Positions 53,041 to 60,294 of a stretch of 64,000 nucleotides of DNA are shown here, one piece after another (positions within the stretch are counted from its first letter, which is position 1; every line of letters starts with the position of its first letter). A program made the translations under genes and the position numbers. Location: the NCBI RefSeq assembly GCF_021728295.1, contig NZ_JAKJXE010000015.1, forward strand, positions 62,001-126,000, given 5' to 3'. A model generated the notes under the pieces. The model made no database searches and was not told the origin of the DNA. It saw nothing but the letters and a program-made list of their open reading frames with translations. The DNA comes from Pseudomonas petrae (lineage in GTDB: Bacteria > Pseudomonadota > Gammaproteobacteria > Pseudomonadales > Pseudomonadaceae).

Positions 53041-54266
53041 TGAAACGCGTTGTCGTCACCGGCATGGCCGGCATTACGTCACTGGGCAGCGACTGGGCCA
53101 GCATTGAGGCCAATTTCACTGGCAATCGCAGCGGCATCCGGCGCATGGATGAATGGGATCGTTTCACCGAACTCAACACCCGTCTGGCCGGCCCCATCGA
53201 TGATTTCGCGGTGCCCTCGTACTGGACGCGCAAGCAGCTGCGCAGCATGGGCCGGGTGTCGCGACTGGCGGTCGGCGCTGCAGAACAGGCACTGCGTGAC
53301 GCAGGCTTGCTGGGCGATCCGATCATTCGTGACGGGCGCATGGGCGTGGCCTGCGGCTCATCCACCGGCAGCACCGATGAGATCAAGGCGTTCGGCAACA
53401 TGCTGCTGAATTCCGTGGCCGAAGGCCTCAATGCCAATTCATACGTGCGCATGATGCCGCACACCACGGCGGCGAATATCAGCATCTTCTTCAACCTCAC
53501 CGGCCGCCTGATCCCGACCTCCAGCGCCTGCACCAGCGGCAGCCAGGGCGTGGGCTATGCCTATGAAGCGATCAAGTTCGGGCGTCTGCCGTTGATGCTG
53601 GCCGGCGGCGCCGAAGAGTTGTGTCCCACCGAGGCTATGGTGTTCGACGCGCTGTACGCGACCAGCCTGAAGAACGATGCGCCGCACACCAGCCCACGGC
53701 CGTACGACAGCGGGCGCGATGGTCTGGTGATCGGCGAAGGCGGCGGCATGCTGGTGCTTGAGGAGCTGGAACACGCGCTGGCGCGGGGTGCGAACATTCA
53801 CGCCGAGGTCGTCGGCTTCGGCAGCAACGCCGATGGCGTGCACACCACTCGCCCCGAGCAGGTCACCATGCGCCGAGCCATGGAACTGGCGCTGGAAGAC
53901 GCAGGCCTGCCGCCCGACGCCATCGGTTACGTCAACGGCCACGGTACGGCGACGGAACAGGGCGACATCGCCGAAACGCTTGCCACGCAGAGCCTGTTCG
54001 GTTCGCGCATGCCGATCAGTTCGCAGAAGAGTTTCCTGGGCCACACCCTCGGCGCCTGCGGAGCGCTGGAATCCTGGTTCAGCATCGAAATGATGAACCG
54101 CGACCGCTATATCCACACGCTCAACCTCGACGAGGTCGACAGTCGCTGCGGCGAACTGGACTACCTGCGCGGCGAGCCCCGCCACATGAACCACGAGTTC
54201 GTGATGAACAACAATTTTGCTTTCGGCGGGGTCAACACGTCGTTGATCTTCCGGCGTTGGTCTTGA
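53040..54266 (+). CDS. APE cluster: beta-ketoacyl-ACP synthase (second complete copy)
   Basis: 408 residues from ATG 53040, which shares a base with the reductase stop; a GTG two codons earlier is an alternative. Active-site residues are intact: Cys164 (SSACTSGS), His301 (NGHGTATEQGD) and His335 (FLGHTLGACGALES). It resembles FabF-type elongation enzymes. In type II aryl polyene systems two ketosynthases and a partner protein share chain initiation and extension. It is the last gene of the cluster. Confidence 0.93.
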   Translation: MKRVVVTGMAGITSLGSDWASIEANFTGNRSGIRRMDEWDRFTELNTRLAGPIDDFAVPSYWTRKQLRSMGRVSRLAVGAAEQALRDAGLLGDPIIRDGRMGVACGSSTGSTDEIKAFGNMLLNSVAEGLNANSYVRMMPHTTAANISIFFNLTGRLIPTSSACTSGSQGVGYAYEAIKFGRLPLMLAGGAEELCPTEAMVFDALYATSLKNDAPHTSPRPYDSGRDGLVIGEGGGMLVLEELEHALARGANIHAEVVGFGSNADGVHTTRPEQVTMRRAMELALEDAGLPPDAIGYVNGHGTATEQGDIAETLATQSLFGSRMPISSQKSFLGHTLGACGALESWFSIEMMNRDRYIHTLNLDEVDSRCGELDYLRGEPRHMNHEFVMNNNFAFGGVNTSLIFRRWS

Positions 54267-54365
54267 CCGCATGATCTGCTCAACCCGTCGGAGCAATGGA
54301 AGACCCTCCGGTCCTGGCACTTCACTGATCTTCTACACCCGTTAAACACCTCAAGGAGCGAAACC

Positions 54366-54812
54366 ATGAAATTGAAAGTCTGGGCAGCAACGGCCGCCGT
54401 CGTTTTGAGCACTCTGCCGGGCATCAGCCAGGCTCGGGACACAGCGCTGTATCTGCCGTTCGAAAAGGTGATCGCGCAGATGACTCAGGAGAAGAAGCTC
54501 GACGGCAGCGTGAAGTTCTACCTCGCTGGCGTACAGCCAAAAGGCAAGGTGTCGGTGCTGTCAGCCAATGCGGTGACCAACAAGAAAACCAACGCCTTCA
54601 ACAAGAGTGACAACGACGCCTGCGAGTGGGTCTTGCAGTCTGCCATCCTGCAGTTGAACGAGGCCGCAAAAAGCGCAGGCGCCAACGCGGTGGTCAACAT
54701 CGCCAGCTACTACAAAAAGATCGAACGCAAGGATCCGGCCACCTACGAATGCCACGCTGGCGCCATCATGGCAGGCGTCGCGTTGAAGGGTGATCTGGCG
54801 AAGGTGCAGTAA
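54366..54812 (+). CDS. Small exported protein (often annotated 'excinuclease')
   Basis: 148 residues with a Sec signal peptide (WAATAAVVLSTLPGISQA). The mature part has one central helix-rich region (LNEAAKSAGANAVVNIASYYK) reminiscent of the YbjQ-type heavy-metal-binding fold, and two Cys. The product name 'excinuclease' used for such proteins in databases has no support in the sequence. AAGGAG with a 7-base spacer precedes the ATG. It lies 99 bases after the APE cluster and often accompanies it, but may have its own promoter. Confidence 0.7.
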   Translation: MKLKVWAATAAVVLSTLPGISQARDTALYLPFEKVIAQMTQEKKLDGSVKFYLAGVQPKGKVSVLSANAVTNKKTNAFNKSDNDACEWVLQSAILQLNEAAKSAGANAVVNIASYYKKIERKDPATYECHAGAIMAGVALKGDLAKVQ

Positions 54813-54829
54813 GCCCAGGGCTATGAATA

Positions 54830-54918
54830 TGTAGCAGCGCGCCTGCCCACGATTGGGGTATGTCAGCTAATTAATGTGTGTCTGATGCACTGCAATCGCG
54901 GGCAAGCGCGCTCCTACA
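54830..54918. repeat. REP inverted repeat
   Basis: The left arm TGTAGCAGCGCGCCTGCCCA has several substitutions. The right arm GCGGGCAAGCGCGCTCCTACA is near consensus. The pair lies between the exported protein and the convergent LysR gene. Confidence 0.78.
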
Positions 54919-54931
54919 AAGTGCTTTTGGA

Positions 54932-55822
54932 TCACCCCGCCTTGCGCGTCACCAGTTCGACAAACGCCTTGGCCATGGGCGACTTCTGATCCTTGCGCTG
55001 CACCAGCCACACGGCTGATGTCGCCTGCGCATCCAGCAGCGTCCGATACACCACCCCGTCAATGCGCATGCGTTGATAGGACGCCGGCAGCACTGTCACG
55101 CCCAGTCCTGCTGCCACCAGACCGATGATGGTCATGGCTTCCCCCGCCTCCTGAGTAAACAACGGGCTGAAGCCCGCCTCGCGCGCCAGATCCAGCAACT
55201 GTGCATAGAGACCGCTGCCGTAGCTGCGCGGGAAGAACACGAAGGGCTCACTGGCCAGTTCCCGCAAATGGATGCCGCGTTCCGAACCTTCCGCCAGAGG
55301 ATGGTCAGAGCGCAGGATTGCCACCAACGGCTCGTGCAGCAGCTACACGGCCACCAACGAATCCGGCAACGGCAGCGGTCGCATGATGCCCACTTGCATC
55401 GACTCATTCTCGAGCCGCTCGGCAACTTCGCGGCTGCTCATTTCCTGAAGCGCCAGATGCACCGCCGGATAACGCTGGCGAAACGCGAAGATGGCTTGCG
55501 GGATGCTTGAGGTAAACGGCGCGGACGCCGTGAAGCCGATTTTAAGTTCGCCCAGTTCCCCCAACTGCGCGCGCCGAGCGACGTCCGACGCCTTTTCGAC
55601 TTGCGCCAGCACCAAGCGCGCTTCATCGAGGAACAACCGGCCCGCTTCGCTCAGTTCCACCCGTCGATTGGTCCGCTCAAACAGACGCGCGCCGAGCTCT
55701 TGCTCCAGCGCCTGAATCTGCTGACTCAACGGCGGTTGCGAGATGCCGAGCGCCTGAGCAGCGCGTCCAAAATGCAGCTCTTCAGCCACAGCAATGAAGT
55801 AACGCAGGTGACGTAATTCCAT
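54932..55822 (-). pseudogene. LysR-family regulator gene interrupted by in-frame TAG
   Basis: The ATG at 55822 begins a typical LysR N-terminus (MELRHLRYFIAVAEELHFGR, helix-turn-helix with QPPLSQQIQALEQELGARLF). After 159 codons the frame meets TAG (55343-55345) inside PLPDSLVAV. It then continues in the same frame as LLHEPLVAILRSDHPLAEG for 136 more codons to the stop at 54932. The substrate-binding domain continues unbroken after the stop, so one change, perhaps GAG to TAG, explains it. The full product would be 296 residues, the normal LysR size. As read, the protein lacks half of its effector domain. It is divergent from the MFS gene at 55939, a usual LysR target arrangement. Confidence 0.85.
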
Positions 55823-55833
55823 GGTTATTCCAG

Positions 55834-55849
55834 TAGGTCGTTAAACCTA
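55834..55849. promoter_or_regulatory. TAGGT-N6-ACCTA inverted repeat in the LysR/MFS control region
   Basis: TAGGT (55834-55838) and ACCTA (55845-55849) lie 12 bases upstream of the LysR start, between it and the divergent MFS gene. It is a LysR-type dyad in a suitable place. The motif is short, so chance occurrence is possible. Confidence 0.35.
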
Positions 55850-55938
55850 TCAAACAGGTCGAACAATATATTGGAAGCAATCGTTAGCCGGCTATATTCT
55901 TTTGCCACTGCTCCCCGCTCTCCCGCCCGAGGTCACCC

Positions 55939-57204
55939 GTGAATACTGCTGCATCCCCCGCCGCGCCTGCCGAGTTCGCCACAGCAGCCATCCCGTTGGG
56001 CGATACCTACATCGAGAAGGACACGCCTGCTTTCATTCGTACCGTACTGGCGCTGTTCTCCGGCGGCTTCGCCACGTTTGCGCTGCTGTACTGCGTGCAA
56101 CCGATGATGCCGGTGCTGTCGCGGGACTTCTCCATCAACGCCGCCCAGAGCAGCATGATTCTGTCGGTGTCCACCGCGATGCTGGCAATCGGATTGCTCA
56201 TCACCGGCCCCATTTCCGACCGCCTCGGGCGCAAGCCGGTGATGGTGTTCTCACTGTTCTCGGCCGCCCTCTTCACCATCGCCAGCGCACTGATGCCCAC
56301 CTGGGAAGGCGTGCTCATCACGCGGGCGTTCGTGGGCTTGTCGCTGAGCGGACTCGCCGCCGTCGCCATGACCTACCTCAGCGAAGAAATTCACCCGCAA
56401 CACATCGGCCTGGCGATGGGCCTTTACATCGGCGGCAACGCCATCGGCGGCATGAGCGGCCGGGTGATCACCGGGGTGTTGAGCGATTACGTCAGCTGGC
56501 ACACGGCACTGTTGATCATGGGCATCATCGCGCTGGGCGCGGCGGGTGTGTTCTGGAAAATCCTGCCGCCGTCGCGCAATTTCCGCGCACGACCGCTCAA
56601 TGGCCGCAGCCTGCTGGAAGGCTTTGTCCTGCAATTCCGGGATGCCGGGCTGCCGTGGCTGTTTCTCGAAGGCTTCCTGCTGATGGGCGCGTTCGTGACG
56701 CTGTTCAACTACATCGGTTACCGCCTGTTGGCCGATCCCTACAACCTGAGCCAGGCCGTGGTCGGTTTGTTCTCGGTGGTGTACCTGTCGGGCATCTACA
56801 GCTCGGCGAAGATCGGCGCACTGGCCGATCAACTGGGCCGGCGCAACGTGTTGTGGGCAGTGATCGTGCTGATGCTCGTCGGTGTCGCGCTGACCATGTT
56901 CACCCCGCTGGTGGTGGTGGTCGTCGGCGTGCTGATGTTCACCTTCGGCTTCTTTGGCGCCCACTCCGTCGCCAGCAGCTGGATCGGCCGCCGCGCCATC
57001 AAAGCCAAAGGCCAGGCGTCGTCGCTGTACTTGTTCAGCTACTACGCAGGCTCCAGCGTTGCCGGGACCGGCGGCGGCGTGTTCTGGCACTACGCCGGCT
57101 GGAACGGCATCGGCGCCTTCATCGGCACCCTCCTGCTGATCGCCCTCGCCGTGGCGCTGAAACTGGCGAAAGTGAAACCGCTGGCGGTGAATGTGCAGGT
57201 TTGA
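55939..57204 (+). CDS. MFS transporter, YnfM-type
   Basis: 421 residues with about 12 hydrophobic helices. Signatures include GPISDRLGRKPVMVFSLFSA for motif A in the N-terminal half and a second copy in ALADQLGRRNVLWAV. It is close to the YnfM/AraJ-type drug/metabolite efflux group. GTG start at 55939 with GAGGT upstream. It is divergent from the interrupted LysR gene; without a working regulator its expression may be fixed on or off. The substrate is unknown. Confidence 0.85.
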   Translation: MNTAASPAAPAEFATAAIPLGDTYIEKDTPAFIRTVLALFSGGFATFALLYCVQPMMPVLSRDFSINAAQSSMILSVSTAMLAIGLLITGPISDRLGRKPVMVFSLFSAALFTIASALMPTWEGVLITRAFVGLSLSGLAAVAMTYLSEEIHPQHIGLAMGLYIGGNAIGGMSGRVITGVLSDYVSWHTALLIMGIIALGAAGVFWKILPPSRNFRARPLNGRSLLEGFVLQFRDAGLPWLFLEGFLLMGAFVTLFNYIGYRLLADPYNLSQAVVGLFSVVYLSGIYSSAKIGALADQLGRRNVLWAVIVLMLVGVALTMFTPLVVVVVGVLMFTFGFFGAHSVASSWIGRRAIKAKGQASSLYLFSYYAGSSVAGTGGGVFWHYAGWNGIGAFIGTLLLIALAVALKLAKVKPLAVNVQV

Positions 57205-57226
57205 GCCAACAGCCGCACATGCAAAT

Positions 57227-57355
57227 TGTAGGAGCGCGCTTGCCCGCGATCGGGCGGGAACCGGCCGCAGACCTTAGAGCACGGACTTGCTGATCTACCA
57301 CAGAGGTGCAGCCACTGCCGCTTCGCGCCAGATCGCGGGCAAGCGCGCTCCTACG
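57227..57355. repeat. REP inverted repeat with long spacer
   Basis: The left arm TGTAGGAGCGCGCTTGCCCG and right arm GCGGGCAAGCGCGCTCCTACG are both near-perfect. The spacer is about 80 bases and contains a non-REP insert, longer than in the other pairs here. Confidence 0.82.
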
Positions 57356-57428
57356 CCTTCGGCAGAAGCGATCCTGCGCCCAACGCTCAGCATCGATAGA
57401 TCTGTGCGCTTTGCGGGTATGAACCCCA

Positions 57429-57464
57429 CATGAAAACGCCCGACATTAGCCGGGCGTTTTCATG
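57429..57464. terminator. Bidirectional rho-independent terminator after hemE
   Basis: A perfect 14-bp stem whose left arm is CATGAAAACGCCCG and right arm CGGGCGTTTTCATG, with an 8-base loop. The G+C core is flanked by A on one side and T on the other. It terminates hemE on the minus strand and could also stop + strand read-through from the MFS gene. Confidence 0.85.
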
Positions 57465-57476
57465 TCTGCAAACCGC

Positions 57477-58541
57477 TTACTGGTGATACTTCGCCGACAT
57501 TTCGTGCACCGCTTCGATGAAGGCACCGGCGTTGGCCGGGTCGACTTCGGGGGTGATGCCGTGCCCGAGGTTGAAGACGTGGCCGGTGCCGCTGCCGTAG
57601 CTGGCGAGGATGTTCGAGACTTCCTGGCGGATGGCGTTCGGGTTGGCGTAGAGCACGGTCGGGTCCATGTTGCCTTGCAGTGCGACTTTGTTGCCGACGC
57701 GGCGGCGGGCTTCGCCGATGTCGCAGGTCCAGTCGAGGCCCAGCGCATCAGCGCCGGCGTCGGCGATGCTTTCCAGCCACAGGCCGCCGCCCTTGGTGAA
57801 CAGAATGACCGGCACTTTGCGCCCGTCGTGCTCACGGATCAGGCCGTTGACGATCTTGCGCATGTAGGCCAGCGAGAATTCCTGATATGCCGCAGCCGAA
57901 AGGCTGCCGCCCCAGCTGTCGAAGATCTGCACCGCTTGCGCGCCTGCGAGAATCTGGCCGTTCAGGTATGCCGTGACCGATTGCGCGAGCTTGTCGAGCA
58001 ACAGGTGCATGGCGTGCGGATTGTCGTAGAGCATGGCCTTGGATTTGCGGAAGTCCTTGGACGAGCCGCCTTCGACCATGTACGTCGCCAGGGTCCACGG
58101 GCTGCCGGCGAATCCGATCAGCGGCACGCGGCCGTTGAGCTCGCGGCGAATGGTGCTGACGGCATCCATGACGTAGCCAAGGTCTTTCTGCGCGTCAGGG
58201 ATCGGCAACGCTTCGATGTCAGCCAGGGTGGTGACGGTTTTGCGGAAGCGCGGGCCTTCGCCGGTTTCGAAGTACAGGCCCAGGCCCATGGCGTCGGGAA
58301 CGGTGAGGATGTCGGAGAACAGGATGGCGGCGTCGAGCGGATAACGCTCAAGCGGCTGCAGGGTGACTTCACAGGCGAACGCCGGGTTCATGCACAGGCT
58401 CATGAAGTCTCCGGCCTTGGCGCGACTGGCGCGGTACTCCGGCAAATAGCGGCCGGCCTGACGCATCATCCACACGGGCGTGACGTCAACAGGCTGCTTG
58501 AGCAGGGCGCGAAGGAAACGGTCGTTCTTCAGGGCAGTCAT
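57477..58541 (-). CDS. hemE: HemE, uroporphyrinogen decarboxylase
   Basis: 354 residues, the usual length. It has the family signatures PVWMMRQAGRYLPEYR (residues ~20-35, N-terminal active-site loop), GFAGSPWTLATYMVEGG and the central FDSWGG segment. It removes four carboxyl groups from uroporphyrinogen III to give coproporphyrinogen III in heme synthesis. It follows gltD on the same strand at 213 bases, the order also found in P. aeruginosa (gltB-gltD-hemE). GGATG lies upstream of the ATG. Confidence 0.97.
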   Translation of the reverse strand: MTALKNDRFLRALLKQPVDVTPVWMMRQAGRYLPEYRASRAKAGDFMSLCMNPAFACEVTLQPLERYPLDAAILFSDILTVPDAMGLGLYFETGEGPRFRKTVTTLADIEALPIPDAQKDLGYVMDAVSTIRRELNGRVPLIGFAGSPWTLATYMVEGGSSKDFRKSKAMLYDNPHAMHLLLDKLAQSVTAYLNGQILAGAQAVQIFDSWGGSLSAAAYQEFSLAYMRKIVNGLIREHDGRKVPVILFTKGGGLWLESIADAGADALGLDWTCDIGEARRRVGNKVALQGNMDPTVLYANPNAIRQEVSNILASYGSGTGHVFNLGHGITPEVDPANAGAFIEAVHEMSAKYHQ

Positions 58542-58586
58542 GTCGGCATCCGGAAAAAAAGTGCGGGCATTTTCTCAGACACCAAC

Positions 58587-58620
58587 ATAAAAGGCACGGT
58601 CGGTGCCGTGCCTTTTATTT
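58587..58620. terminator. Rho-independent terminator between gltD and hemE
   Basis: A 13-bp perfect stem (ATAAAAGGCACGG / CCGTGCCTTTTAT) with a 6-base loop and T-rich 3' side on the + strand, A-rich mirrored side on the minus strand. It lies downstream of gltD and close to the hemE start. It should separate gltBD from hemE transcription at least partly. Confidence 0.75.
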
Positions 58621-58655
58621 ATCGGGGCGATTTGTCGCAGCAGATCGATGCAATC

Positions 58656-58743
58656 TGTAGGAGCGCGCTTGCCCGCGAACACGTCATTCCAGACGCTGGA
58701 ACGGTGGCTGACCCAACGCATCGCGGGCAAGCGCGCTCCTACA
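58656..58743. repeat. REP inverted repeat between gltD and hemE
   Basis: The left arm TGTAGGAGCGCGCTTGCCCG and the right arm GCGGGCAAGCGCGCTCCTACA are perfect consensus, with a loop of about 40 bases. It begins 12 bases after the gltD stop, read on the minus strand. Confidence 0.83.
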
Positions 58744-58754
58744 AATTCGCGTGT

Positions 58755-60173
58755 TTACACGCCCAGATAATCCAGAATCCCTTCAGCCGCATTGCGGCCT
58801 TCAAAGATCGCCGTCACCACCAGATCAGACCCGCGGACCATGTCGCCACCGGCGAAGATCTTCGGGTTGCTGGTCTGGTGCTTGAACTGGCCCTGCTCCG
58901 GCGCCACAACGCGGCCCTGGCTGTCGATCTGGATATTCTGCGGATCGAACCACGACGCCGGGCTTGGACGGAAACCGAAGGCAATGACCACGGCATCCGC
59001 CGGGATGATCTCTTCGGAACCCGGGATCGGCTCAGGGCTGCGACGGCCTCGTGCATCGGGCTCACCCAAACGCGTTTCGACGACTTTCACGCCTTCGACC
59101 CGATCCTCGCCCACGATAGCGATGGGCTGACGGTTGTAGAGAAACTTCACGCCTTCTTCTTTAGCGTTCTTCACTTCCTTGCGCGAGCCCGGCATGTTTT
59201 CCTCGTCGCGGCGATAGGCACAGGTCACTGACTTGGCGCCCTGGCGGATCGACGTGCGGTTGCAGTCCATCGCCGTATCACCGCCGCCCAGTACCACGAC
59301 CTTCTTGCCCTTCATGTCGACGAAATCTTCCGGCGACTTTTCAAAGCCCAGGTTGCGGTTGACGTTGGCGATCAGGTAATCCAGCGCATCGTGCACGCCA
59401 GGCAAATCTTCACCGGGGAAGCCGCCCTTCATGTACGTGTACGTGCCCATGCCCATGAACACCGCGTCGTACTCTTCCAGCAACTGCTCGACGGTGATGT
59501 CCTTGCCGATCTCGGTGTTGAGGCGGAACTCGATGCCCATGCCGGTGAACACTTCGCGGCGATTGCTCAGCACGCTCTTCTCGAGCTTGAACTCGGGAAT
59601 GCCGAAGGTCAGCAGACCGCCGATTTCCGGGTTCTTGTCGAACACCACCGGCTTCACGCCGCCACGCACCAAAACGTCAGCGCAGCCCAAACCCGCCGGG
59701 CCTGCGCCGATGATTGCCACGCGCTTGCCGTTTGGCACGACGCGGGACATGTCCGGGCGCCAGCCCATGGCGAAGGCCGTATCGGTGATGTACTTCTCGA
59801 CCGAACCGATGGTCACCGCGCCGAAGCCGTCGTTGAGGGTGCACGCGCCCTCACACAGACGATCCTGCGGGCACACGCGGCCGCAGACTTCCGGCAGGGT
59901 GTTGGTCTGGTGCGACAGCTCGGCGGCCGCGAGGATGTTGCCCTCGGCCACCAGCTTCAGCCAGTTGGGAATGAAGTTATGCACAGGGCATTTCCATTCA
60001 CAATACGGGTTGCCGCAACCCAGGCAACGGTGCGCCTGATCGGCCGACTGCTGCGGTTTGAAAGGTTCGTAGATTTCCACGAACTCTTTCTTGCGTTGAC
60101 GCAGCAGTTTCTTTTTCGGGTCTTTACGCCCGACTTCGATGAACTGGAAGTCGTTACTGAGACGTTCAGCCAT
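58755..60173 (-). CDS. gltD: GltD, glutamate synthase small subunit
   Basis: 472 residues from the ATG at 60173 (a 12-residue upstream extension is not family-like). Two Cys clusters in the N-terminal region (RCLGCGNPYCEWKCP and CGRVCPQDRLCEGAC) bind the Fe-S centres. The FAD motif is GAGPAGLGCADVL, the NADPH motif GGGDTAMDCNRTS and a C-terminal FAD segment KIFAGGDMVRGSD. The subunit passes electrons from NADPH to GltB to make glutamate from 2-oxoglutarate and glutamine. It is downstream of gltB by 121 bases on the same strand. Confidence 0.97.
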   Translation of the reverse strand: MAERLSNDFQFIEVGRKDPKKKLLRQRKKEFVEIYEPFKPQQSADQAHRCLGCGNPYCEWKCPVHNFIPNWLKLVAEGNILAAAELSHQTNTLPEVCGRVCPQDRLCEGACTLNDGFGAVTIGSVEKYITDTAFAMGWRPDMSRVVPNGKRVAIIGAGPAGLGCADVLVRGGVKPVVFDKNPEIGGLLTFGIPEFKLEKSVLSNRREVFTGMGIEFRLNTEIGKDITVEQLLEEYDAVFMGMGTYTYMKGGFPGEDLPGVHDALDYLIANVNRNLGFEKSPEDFVDMKGKKVVVLGGGDTAMDCNRTSIRQGAKSVTCAYRRDEENMPGSRKEVKNAKEEGVKFLYNRQPIAIVGEDRVEGVKVVETRLGEPDARGRRSPEPIPGSEEIIPADAVVIAFGFRPSPASWFDPQNIQIDSQGRVVAPEQGQFKHQTSNPKIFAGGDMVRGSDLVVTAIFEGRNAAEGILDYLGV

Positions 60174-60204
60174 GGTGCTAAAACTCCTGACTACAGCCTC
60201 AAGC

Positions 60205-60282
60205 GCCAAGCTTGAAGCTGCAAGAAAATCATGTTCGCAGGCACTCGCGCGCTGCCGTTAGCTTGCGGCTTGAAGCGTGCCG
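60205..60282. repeat. Imperfect inverted repeat between gltB and gltD
   Basis: CAAGCTTGAAGCTGCAAG near 60208-60224 and CTTGCGGCTTGAAGCGTG near 60262-60279 form an imperfect inverted pair with three mismatches. This 'CTTGAAGC' repeat type is common between Pseudomonas genes and is not of the TGTAGGAGC class. Confidence 0.55.
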
Positions 60283-60294
60283 CTCGCAGCTGCT

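Noticed and set aside
54366..54812. Excinuclease (UvrA-like) function
   Set aside because: The product is a 148-residue exported protein with no ABC ATPase or zinc-finger motifs, so the common database name is not justified.
57462..59231. 589-codon + strand frame over hemE and gltD
   Set aside because: It crosses two well-defined minus-strand genes, a terminator and a REP element. No domain is visible.
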